From: Nageia nagi
Taxonomy: Eukaryota; Pinophyta
Length of the DNA: 64,000 nt
Assembly: GCA_050084985.1 (NCBI GenBank)
Contig: JBITNC010000002.1
Span: 1,240,001-1,304,000 of the forward strand
Direction of reading: 5' to 3'
The notes under the pieces were generated by a model, which saw only the letters and a list, made by a program, of their open reading frames with translations, was not told the DNA's origin and searched no databases. Position 1 is the stretch's first letter. The number at the start of each line of letters is the position of its first letter. The position numbers were made by a program, and so were the translations under genes. Of this stretch, positions 23,690-35,734 are shown piece after piece.

Positions 23690-24000
23690 TCCTAGTGTAG
23701 TGGGGCAATTTGTTATATTAGAAAAAGTTCCTAATCAAACACTCTTTGTTTATACATGTCCTATAGAACCACATATCCTTCCTCTACCTCAACCACATGA
23801 AGGTATTTTTTGTAATTCATTAGAATATTTATCACCTTATGTAAGATTATTTGTCCAAATATATTTTGATAGATGTCAATGGAAAGGATGGGGGTTTAGG
23901 ATAATATGAACAAGGACCTAGATACATAATCGATATTTATTACCAATTACCCACTGAAAAAATAGGATTTGGATACAAAAGTAAAAACAAAAAAGAATCT
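23690..24000 (+). pseudogene. Tat-1 protease-RT spacer with G-patch-like motif
   Basis: The frame at 23700-23909 (VPNQTLFVYTCP..., FDRCQWKGWG) aligns with the Tat-2 spacer (VPNQTMFIYVGI..., FNKCNWQG). After one shift it continues GWGLG-YEQGPRYI, then 'IGFGY'. The spacing of glycines (G-x-GLG, then QG, then GFGY about 25 residues later) is that of a G-patch, a small RNA/nucleic-acid-binding motif. Its presence in two elements supports a real domain between protease and RT. Confidence 0.65.
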
Positions 24001-24429
24001 AGTTGTAAAATAGTTGAGCTAGAACTAGAAAAGTTAGGATATGAGAAACCATGTGAGAAATCTAAAGGGATAATAAGTCAAGATAATGTGGAACATAAAA
24101 TATTATCTTTATATATATTATTTATTAATGTTGTATCAAGTAACATGGTATAAATTAGAGAAATATCTGATGACATATCAAAAAAAATATCTTTTGATTG
24201 GTTTGGAAGTGATGAGTTTAAATCATCGAGCCAAGTAAGATCAAGTAGTTCTTCATCATACTTCATGGTAGATGAAAGCACTACAAACTTCACATAATTT
24301 TTGAACAACCCACAATATGAGACTTCAAAGATATAGATATTATATTACAAGCCTCATACTTCACCATAAATACAACCTTGAAATATCAAAATCTAGGTGA
24401 AGATGAAGAATACAACATAAATGATAAAA

Positions 24430-25340
24430 ATTAGATTTTGATACCAAATCAATTGGAAGAAGGGTCTCACATATTAATTGAAGAAACTATCAAGGTTGAC
24501 TTAAGTGATGATCCTAACAATCCTAAGTTTATTAAACTAGGAAAATCACTAACTGAAGATGAGAGATGGTAATTCATATCTATCCTCAAAGAAAAGCAAA
24601 AACTATTTTCATGGTCATATGTTGATATGTCAGGATTATATCCCAACTTGGTGGTACATAACCTAGGTATTAAAGAGGATGCTAAAATGATTAAATAAAA
24701 ATTAATTGAAATACATACAAAAATAGCATTGATGTTGAAAGAAGAGTGAAAAAAAAAATTAAAATCAAAGTTCATCCATCTAATTGATTATTCTAATTGG
24801 ATTTCCAATATGGTACCAGTTAAAAAGTGTAATGGAAAGATTTGCATATGTACAAACTTTAGAGACTTAATAAATATTTCCCTAAAGATGATTTTCCACT
24901 AGCCAACATAGACAATTTGGTTGACTCTATTATTGGGCATGAAATGCTATCTCTTATTGATGGGTTTTTAGGGTATAACTAGATAAAAGCAGCACCAAAA
25001 GATCAACATAAAATAGCATTCACAACACATTGGAGAACATTTTATTATAGAGTAATGCCCTTTGGCCTAAAGAACATGGGAGCTACTTACCAAGGGAAAT
25101 GACATACATTTTTTATGATTACATGCATGATATCATGGGAGATTATGTAGATGATGTATTAGCCAAATCTAAAATCCGAGAGGACCATCCAAATGCACTT
25201 ATCAAAATATTCGATAGATTATTGGAACATAATATTTGATTAAATCCTAAGTAATATGTTTTTAGGGTCACTTAAATAAAATTATTAGGCTTTATTATCT
25301 TTAGATGAGAAATTGAAGTAAATCCTAATAAAATAAAAGT
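24430..25340 (+). pseudogene. Tat-1 reverse transcriptase pseudogene
   Basis: Translation in shifting frames gives 'VVHNLGIKEDAK', 'SNWISNMVPVKK', 'ICICTNFRDL', 'DDFPLANIDNLVDS', 'PFGLKNMGATYQ', and the catalytic box in GDYVDDVLAKSK near 25140-25175. It ends with 'KLLGFII'. These align in order with the Tat-2 RT. The polymerase copies element RNA to cDNA in the particle. Stops interrupt nearly every segment. Confidence 0.85.
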
Positions 25341-25489
25341 GATAGTGAATATATCTCCCCCTTCAAATATAAAATAGTTGCAAAGTTTACAAGGTAAGCT
25401 ACAAGTTATAAGATTTTTTATCTCTCTATTATCAAATAAGTGTAAACCTTTCAATAAACTATTAAAAAAGGGGATTATATTCCTCTAGG

Positions 25490-25930
25490 GAAATGAATTA
25501 CAAGAAGCATTTGATGAAATAAAATGCTACCTTTTATCACCTCTAATTTTAGTCTCACCTAAGGAAGGGGAACCATTTCTACTTTACACATCTGCTATAG
25601 AATCAACATTGGGAACTATGCTTGCTCAAAAGAATGAAAATAATGAGCAAGCTATATACTATCTCAATCAAACATTAGTTGGTTATGAAACTAAATGCAT
25701 ATACATAGAAAAGTTATGTTTAGTTATTGTATTCACACTAAGAAGTTGAGACATTATAGGCTAAGTCATACCATGTATGTAATTGCTAAAGCAGATCCAT
25801 AGAAATACATGATGAATAAAACTTAGCAAAATATGAGAACATCCAAATGGATTATACATTTAGTTGAATTTAAATTGTAATTTATAATTCAAAAATCAAT
25901 CAAATCTCATGTCATAGCTAATTATCTCAT
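25490..25930 (+). pseudogene. Tat-1 Ty3-type RNase H (degenerate)
   Basis: A long readable stretch gives LQEAFDEIKCYLLSPLILV, LLYTSAIESTLGTMLAQ and YIEKLCLVIVF. The position that holds the first catalytic Asp in Ty3-type RNase H (as in 'YTDAS') reads TSA. Tat-2 has ISA at the same place. The domain therefore looks catalytically dead in the shared ancestor, with a second RNase H following. Confidence 0.75.
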
Positions 25931-26029
25931 GGAAGCACCATTATACAATGATAAACCACTCATCATTAAACTACCAGATGAACATATTTTCTAATTAGAT
26001 GAGATGGGAGTTCTCATTGATCCTTAAGA

Positions 26030-26420
26030 AGATTGGGATATGGTAATATATTTTAATGAATCAAGATGTGAAAAAATTCGAGATGCAGGTGTTGTATTTG
26101 TTACACCTTAAAGGGTCCTCATACCTTATTCCTTCAAACTTAATTTTCCATGCACAAACAATAACATTGAGTATGAGGCTATGATATTTGCCATAAAACT
26201 AGTCATGAAATCAAAACTAAAAAGGGTTAAATTCATTAGTGATTCATTATTGATTGTAAACTAGTTTAAATGGATTTTTTAATCTAAAGAACCTCTACTA
26301 CAAAAATACAAAAAATTGGTGGATAATTTGCTATAATCATTTGAAAAGTATGATTTAGAAGTAGCACCAAAACTAATAGATTCATTGATGCTATGCCTTC
26401 AATTGGATATTTGATACCCA
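26030..26420 (+). pseudogene. Tat-1 second, archaeal-type RNase H
   Basis: The translation contains 'DAGVVFVTP', 'IPYSFKLNFPCTNNNIEYEA', 'KLKRVKFISDSLLIVN' and 'KEPLLQKYKKLVDNLL'. The middle Glu and Asp (in IEYEA and ISDS) are readable. The first Asp is replaced by Asn (FNESRCE against FDSSRCE in Tat-2). A domain of this type between the first RNase H and integrase defines Tat elements. Several stops. Confidence 0.8.
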
Positions 26421-26689
26421 AAAACCCCCATCAACAAACTATACACCTCAAGATCATCTAAATTACTCAATCCTCATTAGAAATGGCTGGAGTAGAACAT
26501 ATGTTCTTGATATTACAATGGAGAACAAGAATTTATGGCATATCCAACTAGTGAAATTCCTAAGAGATGGAATCCTACTTATTAATCTAACAAAATAGGT
26601 TAGGAAAGCATTCAAATTAAAAGCTTCTCATTTTTTTATGCTAGGGGATGTCCTATATCTTAAAGGTTTTGACAAAATATTGCGTAGAT

Positions 26690-27717
26690 GCTTAGAATGG
26701 GTGGATTCATAAATTGCAATCTCATCCATGCATGATGGAATATGTAGAGGACATTTTAGTGGCCCCACAATAACAAAATGAATAATGTGTATTGGATATT
26801 GGATATTAGTGGCCCACCATGGAGTGTGATTGCATGGAATATGTTAAAAAATATGTTAAATGCCAATAACATTTCAATTTATTTAATTAATTGTTATAAG
26901 CATTATAACCCATGGGCATTGGATATGATAGATCAAATATACCTTATTTATTCAGGAGGTCATAAATTTATAATAACAACTATGGAATACTTCACAAAAT
27001 GGGTTGAAGCTATTCCTATGACTTTGATAAAATGACTAAAGATAGTATAATTCCTAATATCATTTATCATTTTAGAATTCTTGCTTAAATTATCATCAAT
27101 AAAGGAAAGAATTTCAAAAATAAAGAAGTATTAGCTTTATGCAAAGGATATAACATTTACCCTTGGGGGAATGAACAAGCTGAGGCTCCAAACAAAACTA
27201 TTCATAGTATCCTACTTAAGACAATTGATAATTCTCATAGAGATTAGCATGCAAGGATTCCACATGCTTTATGGGTTTATCGCACCAAAATTTGAACTCC
27301 CACTAGGGCAAAAGTAGTTCTACCTTTAGAAATTCAAATCTTATCTCTATAAATTGCTTTATAAAATTATATAATAAATAAAGTAGCTCATCAAATGAGA
27401 TTAGACCAATTTTTGCTCTTAAACAAGAGAAGAGTTAATACCTTAGAACACATGTGTACCTATCAAATTTGCATTAAATGAGCTTTTGATAAAAGAGTTA
27501 ATATTCATGAATTTAATATAGGAGACCTAGAATTAAAAGAAAATCAATAAACTTTGCAGATGGAAAGGCAACTTCAAGAAAAAATTTCTCATAATTGGTT
27601 AAAACTTTCTATGATTAAGAGAAAATTCGAGTTAGGAGAGTATCACTCAGCAAAATTGAAAGATAATGAAGAGTGTGAACCAATAAATATCATGCATCTT
27701 CATCCCTTTTATAGTTA
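26690..27717 (+). pseudogene. Tat-1 integrase pseudogene
   Basis: 'SMHDGICRGHFSG' is the zinc-binding start. GGHKFIITTMEYFTKWVEAI follows in the frame at 26778-27035, then 'INKGKNFKNKEVLAL', 'AEAPNKTIHSIL', 'ALWVYRTK', and 'EPINIMHLHPF' before the stop at about 27717. This is the same order and end as in Tat-2. In the central motif the expected 'TDNGKNF' reads 'INKGKNF', so a catalytic Asp is lost. Integrase would insert the cDNA into the genome; this copy is inactive. Confidence 0.85.
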
Positions 27718-27814
27718 AAATCACTTTATTTTATTTATGTATATATTGTAAATATTTAGATAAAAAGAATAAAAGTTTTACAATGAACTAATAAAAATGA
27801 ATGAATTCAACAAA

Positions 27815-28975
27815 TGATAACCAAAAGAGTCAAGAGTGTTCACATGCCACTAGAAAGGAAATAAATAAATCAAGCACCTTGGTTTGAGAAGTCTAAATAT
27901 TTGGGAGATAGCACCATATATAGACTCACTGAATTCACTTTCTAAGAAGCATAGAATGTTCTTCAATTACCCATTAACATATAGAGGGATCTAGCCCTAA
28001 GGCATTGTCCATGTACATTTGATGGTTGGAAAATTTATGTTAAAGGAGAAAATTTTGAAATTTACCTAGAGCAGGCCATGTATTTCCAAGGTTATTATCA
28101 CTATTATGAGCAAGTATAGAAAATAAATTTATTATGCTTATATTGGCCTACTACAACACCCAAACTCATACTTGACTACACTTTTAATGATTGGGTTTTA
28201 GATGTTGCATCTCAAGATCTATAAAGCTTATATCCAATCATGAATTAGATGAATCAGCTCATACAAGATTTGTGTCATCAAAAGTTAATATATTATTTTT
28301 CTCCTTTGTATATACCTAGACCTAGGAAATCTAAAAGAGCTAAAAGTAATATCAATAAATGATTTTTTTTAATAATATCAAGATTCATATCCTCTTCATA
28401 TTATGACCATCATTGAAAAATAGTGATAGCCAAAAGGTTAGAAATTCTTAAACCAAAACATGTCCAATTTGATTGTATTGGTCAAAATTTCATGGATAGA
28501 TATAAAGGAGATGTTTATATGCAATTACTTTGAAAAACTCCTTACATGCTTATGGCATATTTTCTTGACTTACCTAAAGAAGTGTAATTAGAAATATCCA
28601 TGAAATTATTTGAAAATTATACATTAAACATGTGGGAAGTAAAAATAAATGGTTTAAAATTCACAATTGAAGTAAAGGCACAAGAGATGTGGATGGAACA
28701 AGAATTTGAAATGACTTCATTACAATGGTTTTATTTACATTAGCCTTATGATAAACCCAAAATTATGATAGATTGTGTTGAAGATGTTCATATCAAATTT
28801 ATGGGACATCCTTTTATTTTAAATTTAGTTATTTTTGATAAAGTATTTTCCTACTTTATGTCATACTTTCCAAAGGTGAAATTATATATAATCATAGTTC
28901 ATTATTTAGTAATAGTTGTGCAAAAAATCCTACGAATGTTAAAGCACGATTTGAATGAATTAATTAATGTCTAGA
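27815..28975 (+). pseudogene. Tat-1 ORF-X: extra sense ORF with duplicated domain
   Basis: It follows integrase by about 100 bp. Translation contains two related segments. The first is 'DGWKIYVKGENFEIYLEQ', then 'LLCLYWPTTTPKLILDY' (about 28020-28185). The second is 'MWEVKINGLKFTIEVKAQ', then 'WFYLH-PYDKPKIMIDC' (about 28630-28785). Each matches the equivalent half of Tat-2 ORF-X, and the C-terminal 'NPTNVKARFE' also matches. I do not recognise the family. Position after integrase is where some plant gypsy elements carry extra ORFs. Many stops. Confidence 0.75.
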
Positions 28976-29634
28976 TGAGAGAAAATAAATCAAAAATGTT
29001 GTACAAATATATTATTCCAATATCATTGATAATAATATTTTTGTGTTTTTGTAGGGAGCCTCATCCCATATTTTCCATTGTGGACCTCTCCATTATCATC
29101 GATCCAACCACCTCCCATTTCAATACACCCTACATACATACCTTCCTTTTTTGCTGCTTATTGAGGTACATATTTAAGCTTAAACTTCATCTATAGAACT
29201 TATGAGAGTCATCAAGAAGTTTAAACCAAAACCTAAACCACTAATCCCACCACTTGTTTCATATCCCATTCATTCCCAACCATCTATTATAGGATAAGGT
29301 CCTATTCACCTTTGATTGTGGCTTCCTTACTATTACTTTTTAGATCATTAACATTGGGTTATTCATAGGAAAACTATTTACCAGCATTATTCAAGGGTTA
29401 TAAATCACCTTCCATTGTAAAAAATCATAAAAATATTATAAACATAAAATAACATGAGAAACAATAAAAACATCAAAAGATGTACAAAATAAATAAAAAT
29501 TCATGTCATGTACATATGTGTGTGTTGTATATATATTTATTGATCTTTGCATGCCTATTAATTATTTTAATGTAAATAAAAGCTTTATATATGTTGTGTC
29601 TTTAGAAAATGTTATGCAATTTTTGAAATTTGCA
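28976..29634 (+). other. Spacer between ORF-X and ORF-Y
   Basis: No recognised protein. A 73-codon frame (28975-29196) is hydrophobic and has no motif. A second acceptor-like 'tttttgtgtttttgtag' ends at 29055. Confidence 0.35.
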
Positions 29635-30217
29635 AATAATGTTGCAGGTGGCTAATTGTATCCCAAACACAAGCATCATGAATCATCCTCATTGTGTTTT
29701 TAGATCCACCAATCAAGAGGTATCCTATCCATATCATATTCCACCTACTCCTTGGGAATTATCTTCTCTTTACATCCCATATTCATCATGTACATTCCCA
29801 AGTGACCATGTAGAGAGTCAAGTCCAATCATTGGATGTAGATACATATCACTTTTCTAAGTTGGTTGATGGTGTTCAACATAAGATTTTGTATATGATAG
29901 CATTGTCGAGTCTATTAGATAGATCTAATTATGCTTACAACATTCTAAAAGATTCTTTTTAGATGTACCTTTATCTTGATCATAGACCATGTTGGGGAAC
30001 TTGCATGATTTGTAACATACCTGATAAAGAGTTTCTCCAAAATCTCATCTACCTACTTTCTAGACTAGATTTCATATGGAGGATTATGATTAATGCCCAT
30101 TTCAACCCATTTATTTGTAGACTTATTAAATTCTATGTACCACCATCCTTGCATCCTCAAGAGTCTTTTGATGAGCTCATCATTACCTATATAATATTTG
30201 TAAATATTTTTTATTAG
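29635..30217 (+). pseudogene. Tat-1 ORF-Y: second extra sense ORF
   Basis: One frame of about 195 codons is broken by a single TAG at 29960-29962. It starts after a splice-acceptor-like 'aataatgttgcag' (ending 29646), beginning VANCIPNTSIMNHP. It includes DTYHFSKLVDGVQHKILYMI, then MYLYLDHRPCWGTCMIC, LLSRLDFIWRIMI and FYVPPSLHPQESFDELI. I know no family. A related fragment lies on the minus strand at 12190-12760. I find no counterpart in Tat-2. Being much more open than the rest of Tat-1, it deserves attention, though chance is possible. Confidence 0.5.
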
Positions 30218-30420
30218 GACTTCATATTTTCTATGTCTGTTATTTGCCATGCCACACATTGAATTGTATATCATAATATTCATACTCATTATCATTTTCA
30301 TCCCATATCCCATAGTGATCTACTACAAACCCTCACTCAACTTGGAATCCATTATGTACAGGTAGAAGATGACTAAAAAAACTCAAAAATGAAAAAATAA
30401 GAAACATTATTATAAAAAAT

Positions 30421-30463
<43 letters not shown>

Positions 30464-31762
30464 AAATCAAAAAATTATTTCTAAAGCATCTTAGCTATTG
30501 GGTGTGTTTCCCTATGTGTTCACATCATACCATTATGTTCATCTTCTCTACTTCATCTATCATTATAAAATTATTAAATGCCAAACACAATGATCATAGT
30601 AATATACCAAAATCCATATACATATTACATATTCATCCACATGCCATTCATATATATAGTTGTACATATAAATAAATGAGTAGTTTATGGGTATAATATT
30701 CATATCCTATTTTTTCAAAATAGAAATGACCTTAATACATCGTCATGATGTTATGAACTCATACACTTTTACACATTTTAAATCTCAAAATAATAAAAAA
30801 TTTCATCATCCTTGAGCATAATTTCAAGTGATTATTCATACTATTATTTTTCTTCATCTCAAAACCAAGAGATAGGATAGAAAGTAAAAGATAAGAAGAA
30901 AAAATTTACATACAGATAGCAAAAAAAAAGGAATAAAAAAGAAAGAAAAGTATAATTATTGGATGATTACAATATCCTCTATTAGAGCCATGGATGTGTG
31001 ACTAGCAATAGAGTAAAGGTTGTAATGGGATCTATGGGTTAGTCTTCACCAAGGATATGAACACCTGTCTGGTAGTGAGATATACTTTACGAAGAGGTGA
31101 TATGTCCAACCTTCAAGATGTACCTATGGATGTTTCACATGAATGAATCAAATTACATATTTTATGCTCTTGAAACATTAAATTAGCGAGTATCAAGAGA
31201 AGCAAATGAACATCATTGGACACACACTAGTTTATAATAAACTTAAATGTATCATAACTTTGTTTTATATCATCCTTTTTAGATGAAATTGAAATGAAGT
31301 ATTATTTGATGAAATTAGTGTGAATATATTATTTATTAAACTTATTTATTATATTTTACATTCATTTCATTCCATAGTACATATATCTCATTATTATTAT
31401 AATCTTGGAAGGTTAACTAAATTGTTATGTTTGACATTCAAATAGTTATATAATCCATCCATGTTCACTTATCCATGTATATACATCCATAACATTATAC
31501 ATCCATACATTTATACATTCATACCATTTTACCTACATACATTTTCTCATATGTATAAATAGCCAAGAAAAATAGAAAATGATGATATCTAATTCCATAC
31601 TATTACAAATAAAATATTTTCCAAAAGATAACAAGTAACAATAATGATCTAAAATAAATTAAATGATTAAATCATATAAGAATCATTCATCTATTAAAAT
31701 ATTAAAATTCATACAACATAATGTAAAGTAACATCAATAATATGTCATCATGATATATAACA
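30218..31762. other. Tat-1 non-coding AT-rich region
   Basis: No gene seen. It contains an (AT)n run at 30424-30460 and 'atccat'-rich stretches near 31440-31530. Confidence 0.6.
30424..30460. repeat. (AT)n microsatellite
   Basis: Uninterrupted TA/AT dinucleotides over about 37 bp. Confidence 0.95.
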
Positions 31763-31968
31763 TTAAAATTAAATGTAACCTTAGAATTATCACTCATAAA
31801 ATAATACATGATAATATCAAATAACAAATTCATCATAAATACAAGTATCTAAAGATATCATCACTTATATAAGTGATGATATCTTTAGATACTTGTATTT
31901 ATGATGAATTTGTTATTTGATATTATCATGTATTATTTTATGAGTGATAATTCTAAGGTTACATTTAA

Positions 31969-31974
<6 letters not shown>
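31763..31974. repeat. Perfect 212-bp palindrome without spacer
   Basis: The left arm (31763-31868) and right arm (31869-31974) are exact reverse complements when compared base by base. They meet at 'tcacttat|ataagtga'. There is no loop. It lies inside long-decayed Tat-1 DNA and is followed directly by an (AT)n run. No terminal repeats, duplication or coding sequence mark it as a known element. Confidence 0.95.

Positions 31975-32046
<72 letters not shown>
31975..32046. repeat. (AT)n microsatellite
   Basis: About 70 bp of uninterrupted TA dinucleotides adjoining the palindrome's right arm. Confidence 0.95.
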
Positions 32047-32048
<2 letters not shown>

Positions 32049-32645
32049 CATATAATGTCCATTGTCTAGCCATTAATAACCATCCATTCAATAAAACCCT
32101 CGATTATAATCATTATGATCCAAAAAATGAATATAAATATAATCATCCACCAATGAATATAAGTTCACAAACCACTAGTATAATGAAGCTAACAATAAAA
32201 TAACATGATAAGAAGTAATAACGGTCAATCTATTGGGCCATCCTCATACTCACTGCCCTCACCACCACCCTAGCCACTAGTCCCACCAATATCCTAACTT
32301 TTTTGAGCTGGTACTGAGGGACTACCTATGCTCCACTCTCACCCTATGCTCATAGCTTAGCTGATCATGGATGATGATGAGAAGTAGTATTCACATTCCT
32401 ACTACAAGAATAGGATTATACGTAAGTAATTTTGATGAAATGAAATAAAAAAAATAGTGGCAAAATAATTTTGAAATCTTGGCAATTTTATCTTAAAATA
32501 CCATAGATGTAATGGTGATATTTCAAATTTTTAAGCACTACGTTATAAAAAAATTGGCTAGTTGATATCATTTTCTAAAAAGAGGTAAAAATTATAGGTG
32601 ACTTTCAAATATTAATTTATATCAAATTCTCATCTTGATAATGAT
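32047..32645. other. No gene seen; Tat-1 non-coding
   Basis: AT-rich sequence with a slightly GC-richer patch at 32230-32400 and no motif that I can name. It lies just downstream of the antisense PMD gene and may hold its lost 3' end. Confidence 0.4.
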
Positions 32646-33175
32646 CATCAGATGTTCATCATAAATAATAAGATGCTCATTTTTAGTAACATGATGCTCA
32701 TCTTTTACAACAAGTCACTTATATTTAGTAATAAGTTGCTCCTCTTCAATAACAAGTCACTGGTATTTAGTAATAAGTTACTCATATTCAGTAATAACTT
32801 ACTCACCTTTAGTAACAAGTCACTCATGTTTAGTAATAAGTCACTCATATTTAGTAGCAATTCACTTATCTTTAGTAATAAGTCCACATCATCAATAACA
32901 ATTCACTCATATTATGTAACAAGATACTAATCTTCAATAACAAGTTGCTCATCTTTAGTAACAAGTTGTTTATCTATAGTAAAATTTTATTTATCTATAG
33001 TAATAAGTCACTCATATTCAGTAATAAGAATTTATTCTTTAGTAACAAATCACTCATCTTTAATAAAAAGTTGCTCATCTTTAGTAACAAGTTGCTCATC
33101 TTTAGTAACAAGATGCTCATATTAAATAATAAATCACTTATCTTCTATAACAAGTCACTTGTATTCTCCTCTTAA
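32646..33175 (+). repeat. 21-bp minisatellite, about 25 units
   Basis: Units read about AGTAACAAGTCACTCATCTTT with variants (aagttgctc, aagtcactt, ttcagtaat). The period of 21 bp is a multiple of three, so both strands show artefactual repetitive open frames (LIFSNKS-type on +). One short interruption lies near 32885-32945. It sits between the antisense PMD gene's tail and the palindrome/(AT)n block. Confidence 0.9.
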
Positions 33176-33534
33176 AGTATGATCTTCTTTTCTTTTAGAT
33201 TTGCATTCTTTTTCTTGAAGAACTTGGGTCCAATTGGAAAATCACTTGGGAAAATTAAAAATATTTATAAAATATATGCAATAATGTATGAATTTGGTGG
33301 GGGCATATTTGGCTAATTTATAAAAAATACTTCAAAGTTATAAAATTTTGGCTAACAAAACAAGGAAAAAAATAATCCTGAAAAAATTAGGTTAACTGGG
33401 CCTAGGATGATTAGCATAAAAATAGCAAATTAAAAAATTAAAAATCTTAAAAAATAGCTATTTTATGATAAATAGCCACTATGCATTTCCTTGTATGAGA
33501 AGTTGCAAATCTAGCCTAGCCTCTCTACACATTG

Positions 33535-35734
33535 GAGGCACCCTATGCCCTGCTAGCTGAAGTTGTAGGAAGCATATGAACATCTAAGGGGACATAGCCT
33601 AGAGGTGGAATAGGATAATCAACACCAAGTGCATATGTAGGAACACCTACTAACCAAGTGTTAGTGATCCCACAATAGTAATCTCTCTATCTACAAATAT
33701 CTCAAATGATGGAGGAAGATTGCCTCTTTGCATATATTTATATGCTTGCTATCCTAGCTTGCTATTGTAAGTTTTAAACCATGGCTCCAGTTCTATCCCT
33801 CTCATGTATATAATTATCATGATTAGCCCTATACCTGAGTCTATCCTCATCAGAATTTCTATACTACTCTAATTGGGAATGTACATGCTCATTATCTTAA
33901 TAAGACTGATCAAGTAAATACTAGGATTGCATGAGTAAAAACTTAAGCTTTGAAATCTTGCTCAATAACACATCAATACCAAGTACTTGAGTGGTAGGTA
34001 CCTCCTCCTCTAAGGCTCTCTCACCTACATATGAAACTGGAACCCCCTCAACATAAGGAAAATCCTCCTCACCTTAAGCCTCTATCTCTAAAATGTCCCT
34101 CATAGGACTCATCTCAACATCCTATCCCTCAGCTATACCAAGTCCTACCCTAGGATCCTCCACTTGCTAATGAACCCATCAACCTTGATCACTCTCATCA
34201 TCCTCCTCCTACTTAGTCTACCACCATGTAGCAAAAATCTTGATCACCCCCACATCATCATCATCATCATCATCATCCATATCCTCATCAATTCCCTCCT
34301 CCTAGGTAAGATCAAGCTTCACATAAACCAAGGTTTGAAGACCATCAATGAGAAGAGTCCCTTCTTGTTGGTACCTCATAGGATTTGAAGGGATATCCTA
34401 CATAAGTGTGAACTATTTCCTATCATTGTCAAATTAAAAATACTCAATAAATTTAGTTCATTGACCACTAAGAACCCTCTCCTATCTAATTCTTGTAATC
34501 TATGCCTCAAGCTCATCCCATGTTAGATACAAATGATAAAACTTGGACCTAACATGATTTGGTACTAACTAACTAATTATAGCATGATAAAATCTAACAT
34601 CCTTATGAATTCCATTAGTCAAATGGATATAGAAATCCTCCCTCCAACTCATAATACCAACAAGATACTCCGTATAGCTGGCAAAATTGGGGATAAAAAG
34701 CTTAGGAGGATGTTCCACTACAATGTGCTCATAAGCCCATGCTTGAAGAGTGATGATCATCGATAGTGATGATTTTTGGCCTTGAGAATAGAAAAATAAC
34801 TCTCTATAACACTATGCCAACAAGGTGGGTACCCATACCATACCATATTGCATCATGCCTATAGTCACAAGAAGCAACGACCATGGAAACCTACCACTAG
34901 TAATTTTAGTTAAGGCATAACATTGAATCATGCCCATCAAAAAAGAGAACTTGATACTCCCATGTTGGTCCTCTCACCAATACTAATAGTACCTAATTTC
35001 CCCTGAGCTAATCTCAAACATAATTGTATCTATTATGTTAGCCCTATATAAATAAGAAATAAATGGTTGAGCATCATCCCTATCCATAATATGTTGTATC
35101 CTCTAACCATGAATAGGTAGGCAGTACAAGTGATGGATGTCCTCCAATGTAATCATCATCTCCCCTATCAACATATGAAAGGTAGAGGTAAAGTCCCACT
35201 TTTTGACCAAAGCGACCAAAAGGGGGTACTCCTAGTGTATATGATCCATGTAGGGTCCATCTCTAAAACCCACACTTTGAAACAAAGTGTAATCTATAGT
35301 AGTGAGAAATGGATGTCCCTCCTGCAGGATAGCATCCTCTAAGCTTGAAGACATCTTGAACCTAAAAAATAGTGCAATTAAGCTAAGTACATAAAAATAA
35401 AATTTACTCTAGGATCAAACGTAGGTAATTGGGTAACCAAGTTGTAGGGTCACCAATGTTTGCTACCTAAACTTTGGTAATTTTGTAACCCTTCGATTTG
35501 GGCTATTGAATGCGGATGAGGGTTTAATTATTTTTGCAAAAACACTAAAATATAAGCTAAACTTAAAATTTTAATTGTTAAAAAATACCTAAACATAAAA
35601 ATAACAATTTCTATGATTTTTATTTTTCAATTTAAGACCTAAAATTAGCATACTAATAAAAAAAGGAATTTTCAAAACCCTACCTCCTCTCTAATTGGCC
35701 TCATTCAGATAGTTGGTCTCCTCCTCGATGGCAT
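33535..35734 (-). pseudogene. Tat-1 antisense plant mobile domain (PMD) gene, two exons
   Basis: It lies opposite to gag-pol. Exon 1 is 35734-35684 (51 nt, beginning MPSRRRPTI and ending RPIREE, with one internal stop). The intron is 35683-35362 (GTAGGG...TTTTAG, 322 bp). Exon 2 runs from 35361 (VQDVFKL). Further on come 'LQEG', 'FQSVGFRDGPYMDHIH', TFHMLIGEMMITLEDIHHLY, ITLQAWAYEHIVVEHP, a poly-Asp stretch from a (ATC)n run at 34256-34278, 'TTQVLGIDVLL' and 'YCGITNTWLVGVPT'. All match the Tat-2 gene in order. PMD proteins (MAIN/MAIL1 family) include host nuclear silencing factors and transposon-borne forms; this is a transposon-borne, broken one. Confidence 0.85.
35362..35683 (-). other. Intron of Tat-1 antisense PMD gene
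   Basis: Donor GAG|GTAGGG and acceptor TTTTAG|GTT on the minus strand. Phase 0, 322 bp. Position and flanking codons are the same as in the Tat-2 gene (327 bp). Confidence 0.8.

Noticed and set aside
32652-33175. Repetitive ORFs on both strands, or a CRISPR-like array
   Set aside because: The 21-bp head-to-tail minisatellite has no unique spacers, and the window is plant DNA. Frames are artefacts of the period.
34164-34388. + strand ORF with poly-Ile run
   Set aside because: It is the complement of the (ATC)n stretch that codes for poly-Asp in the antisense PMD gene.
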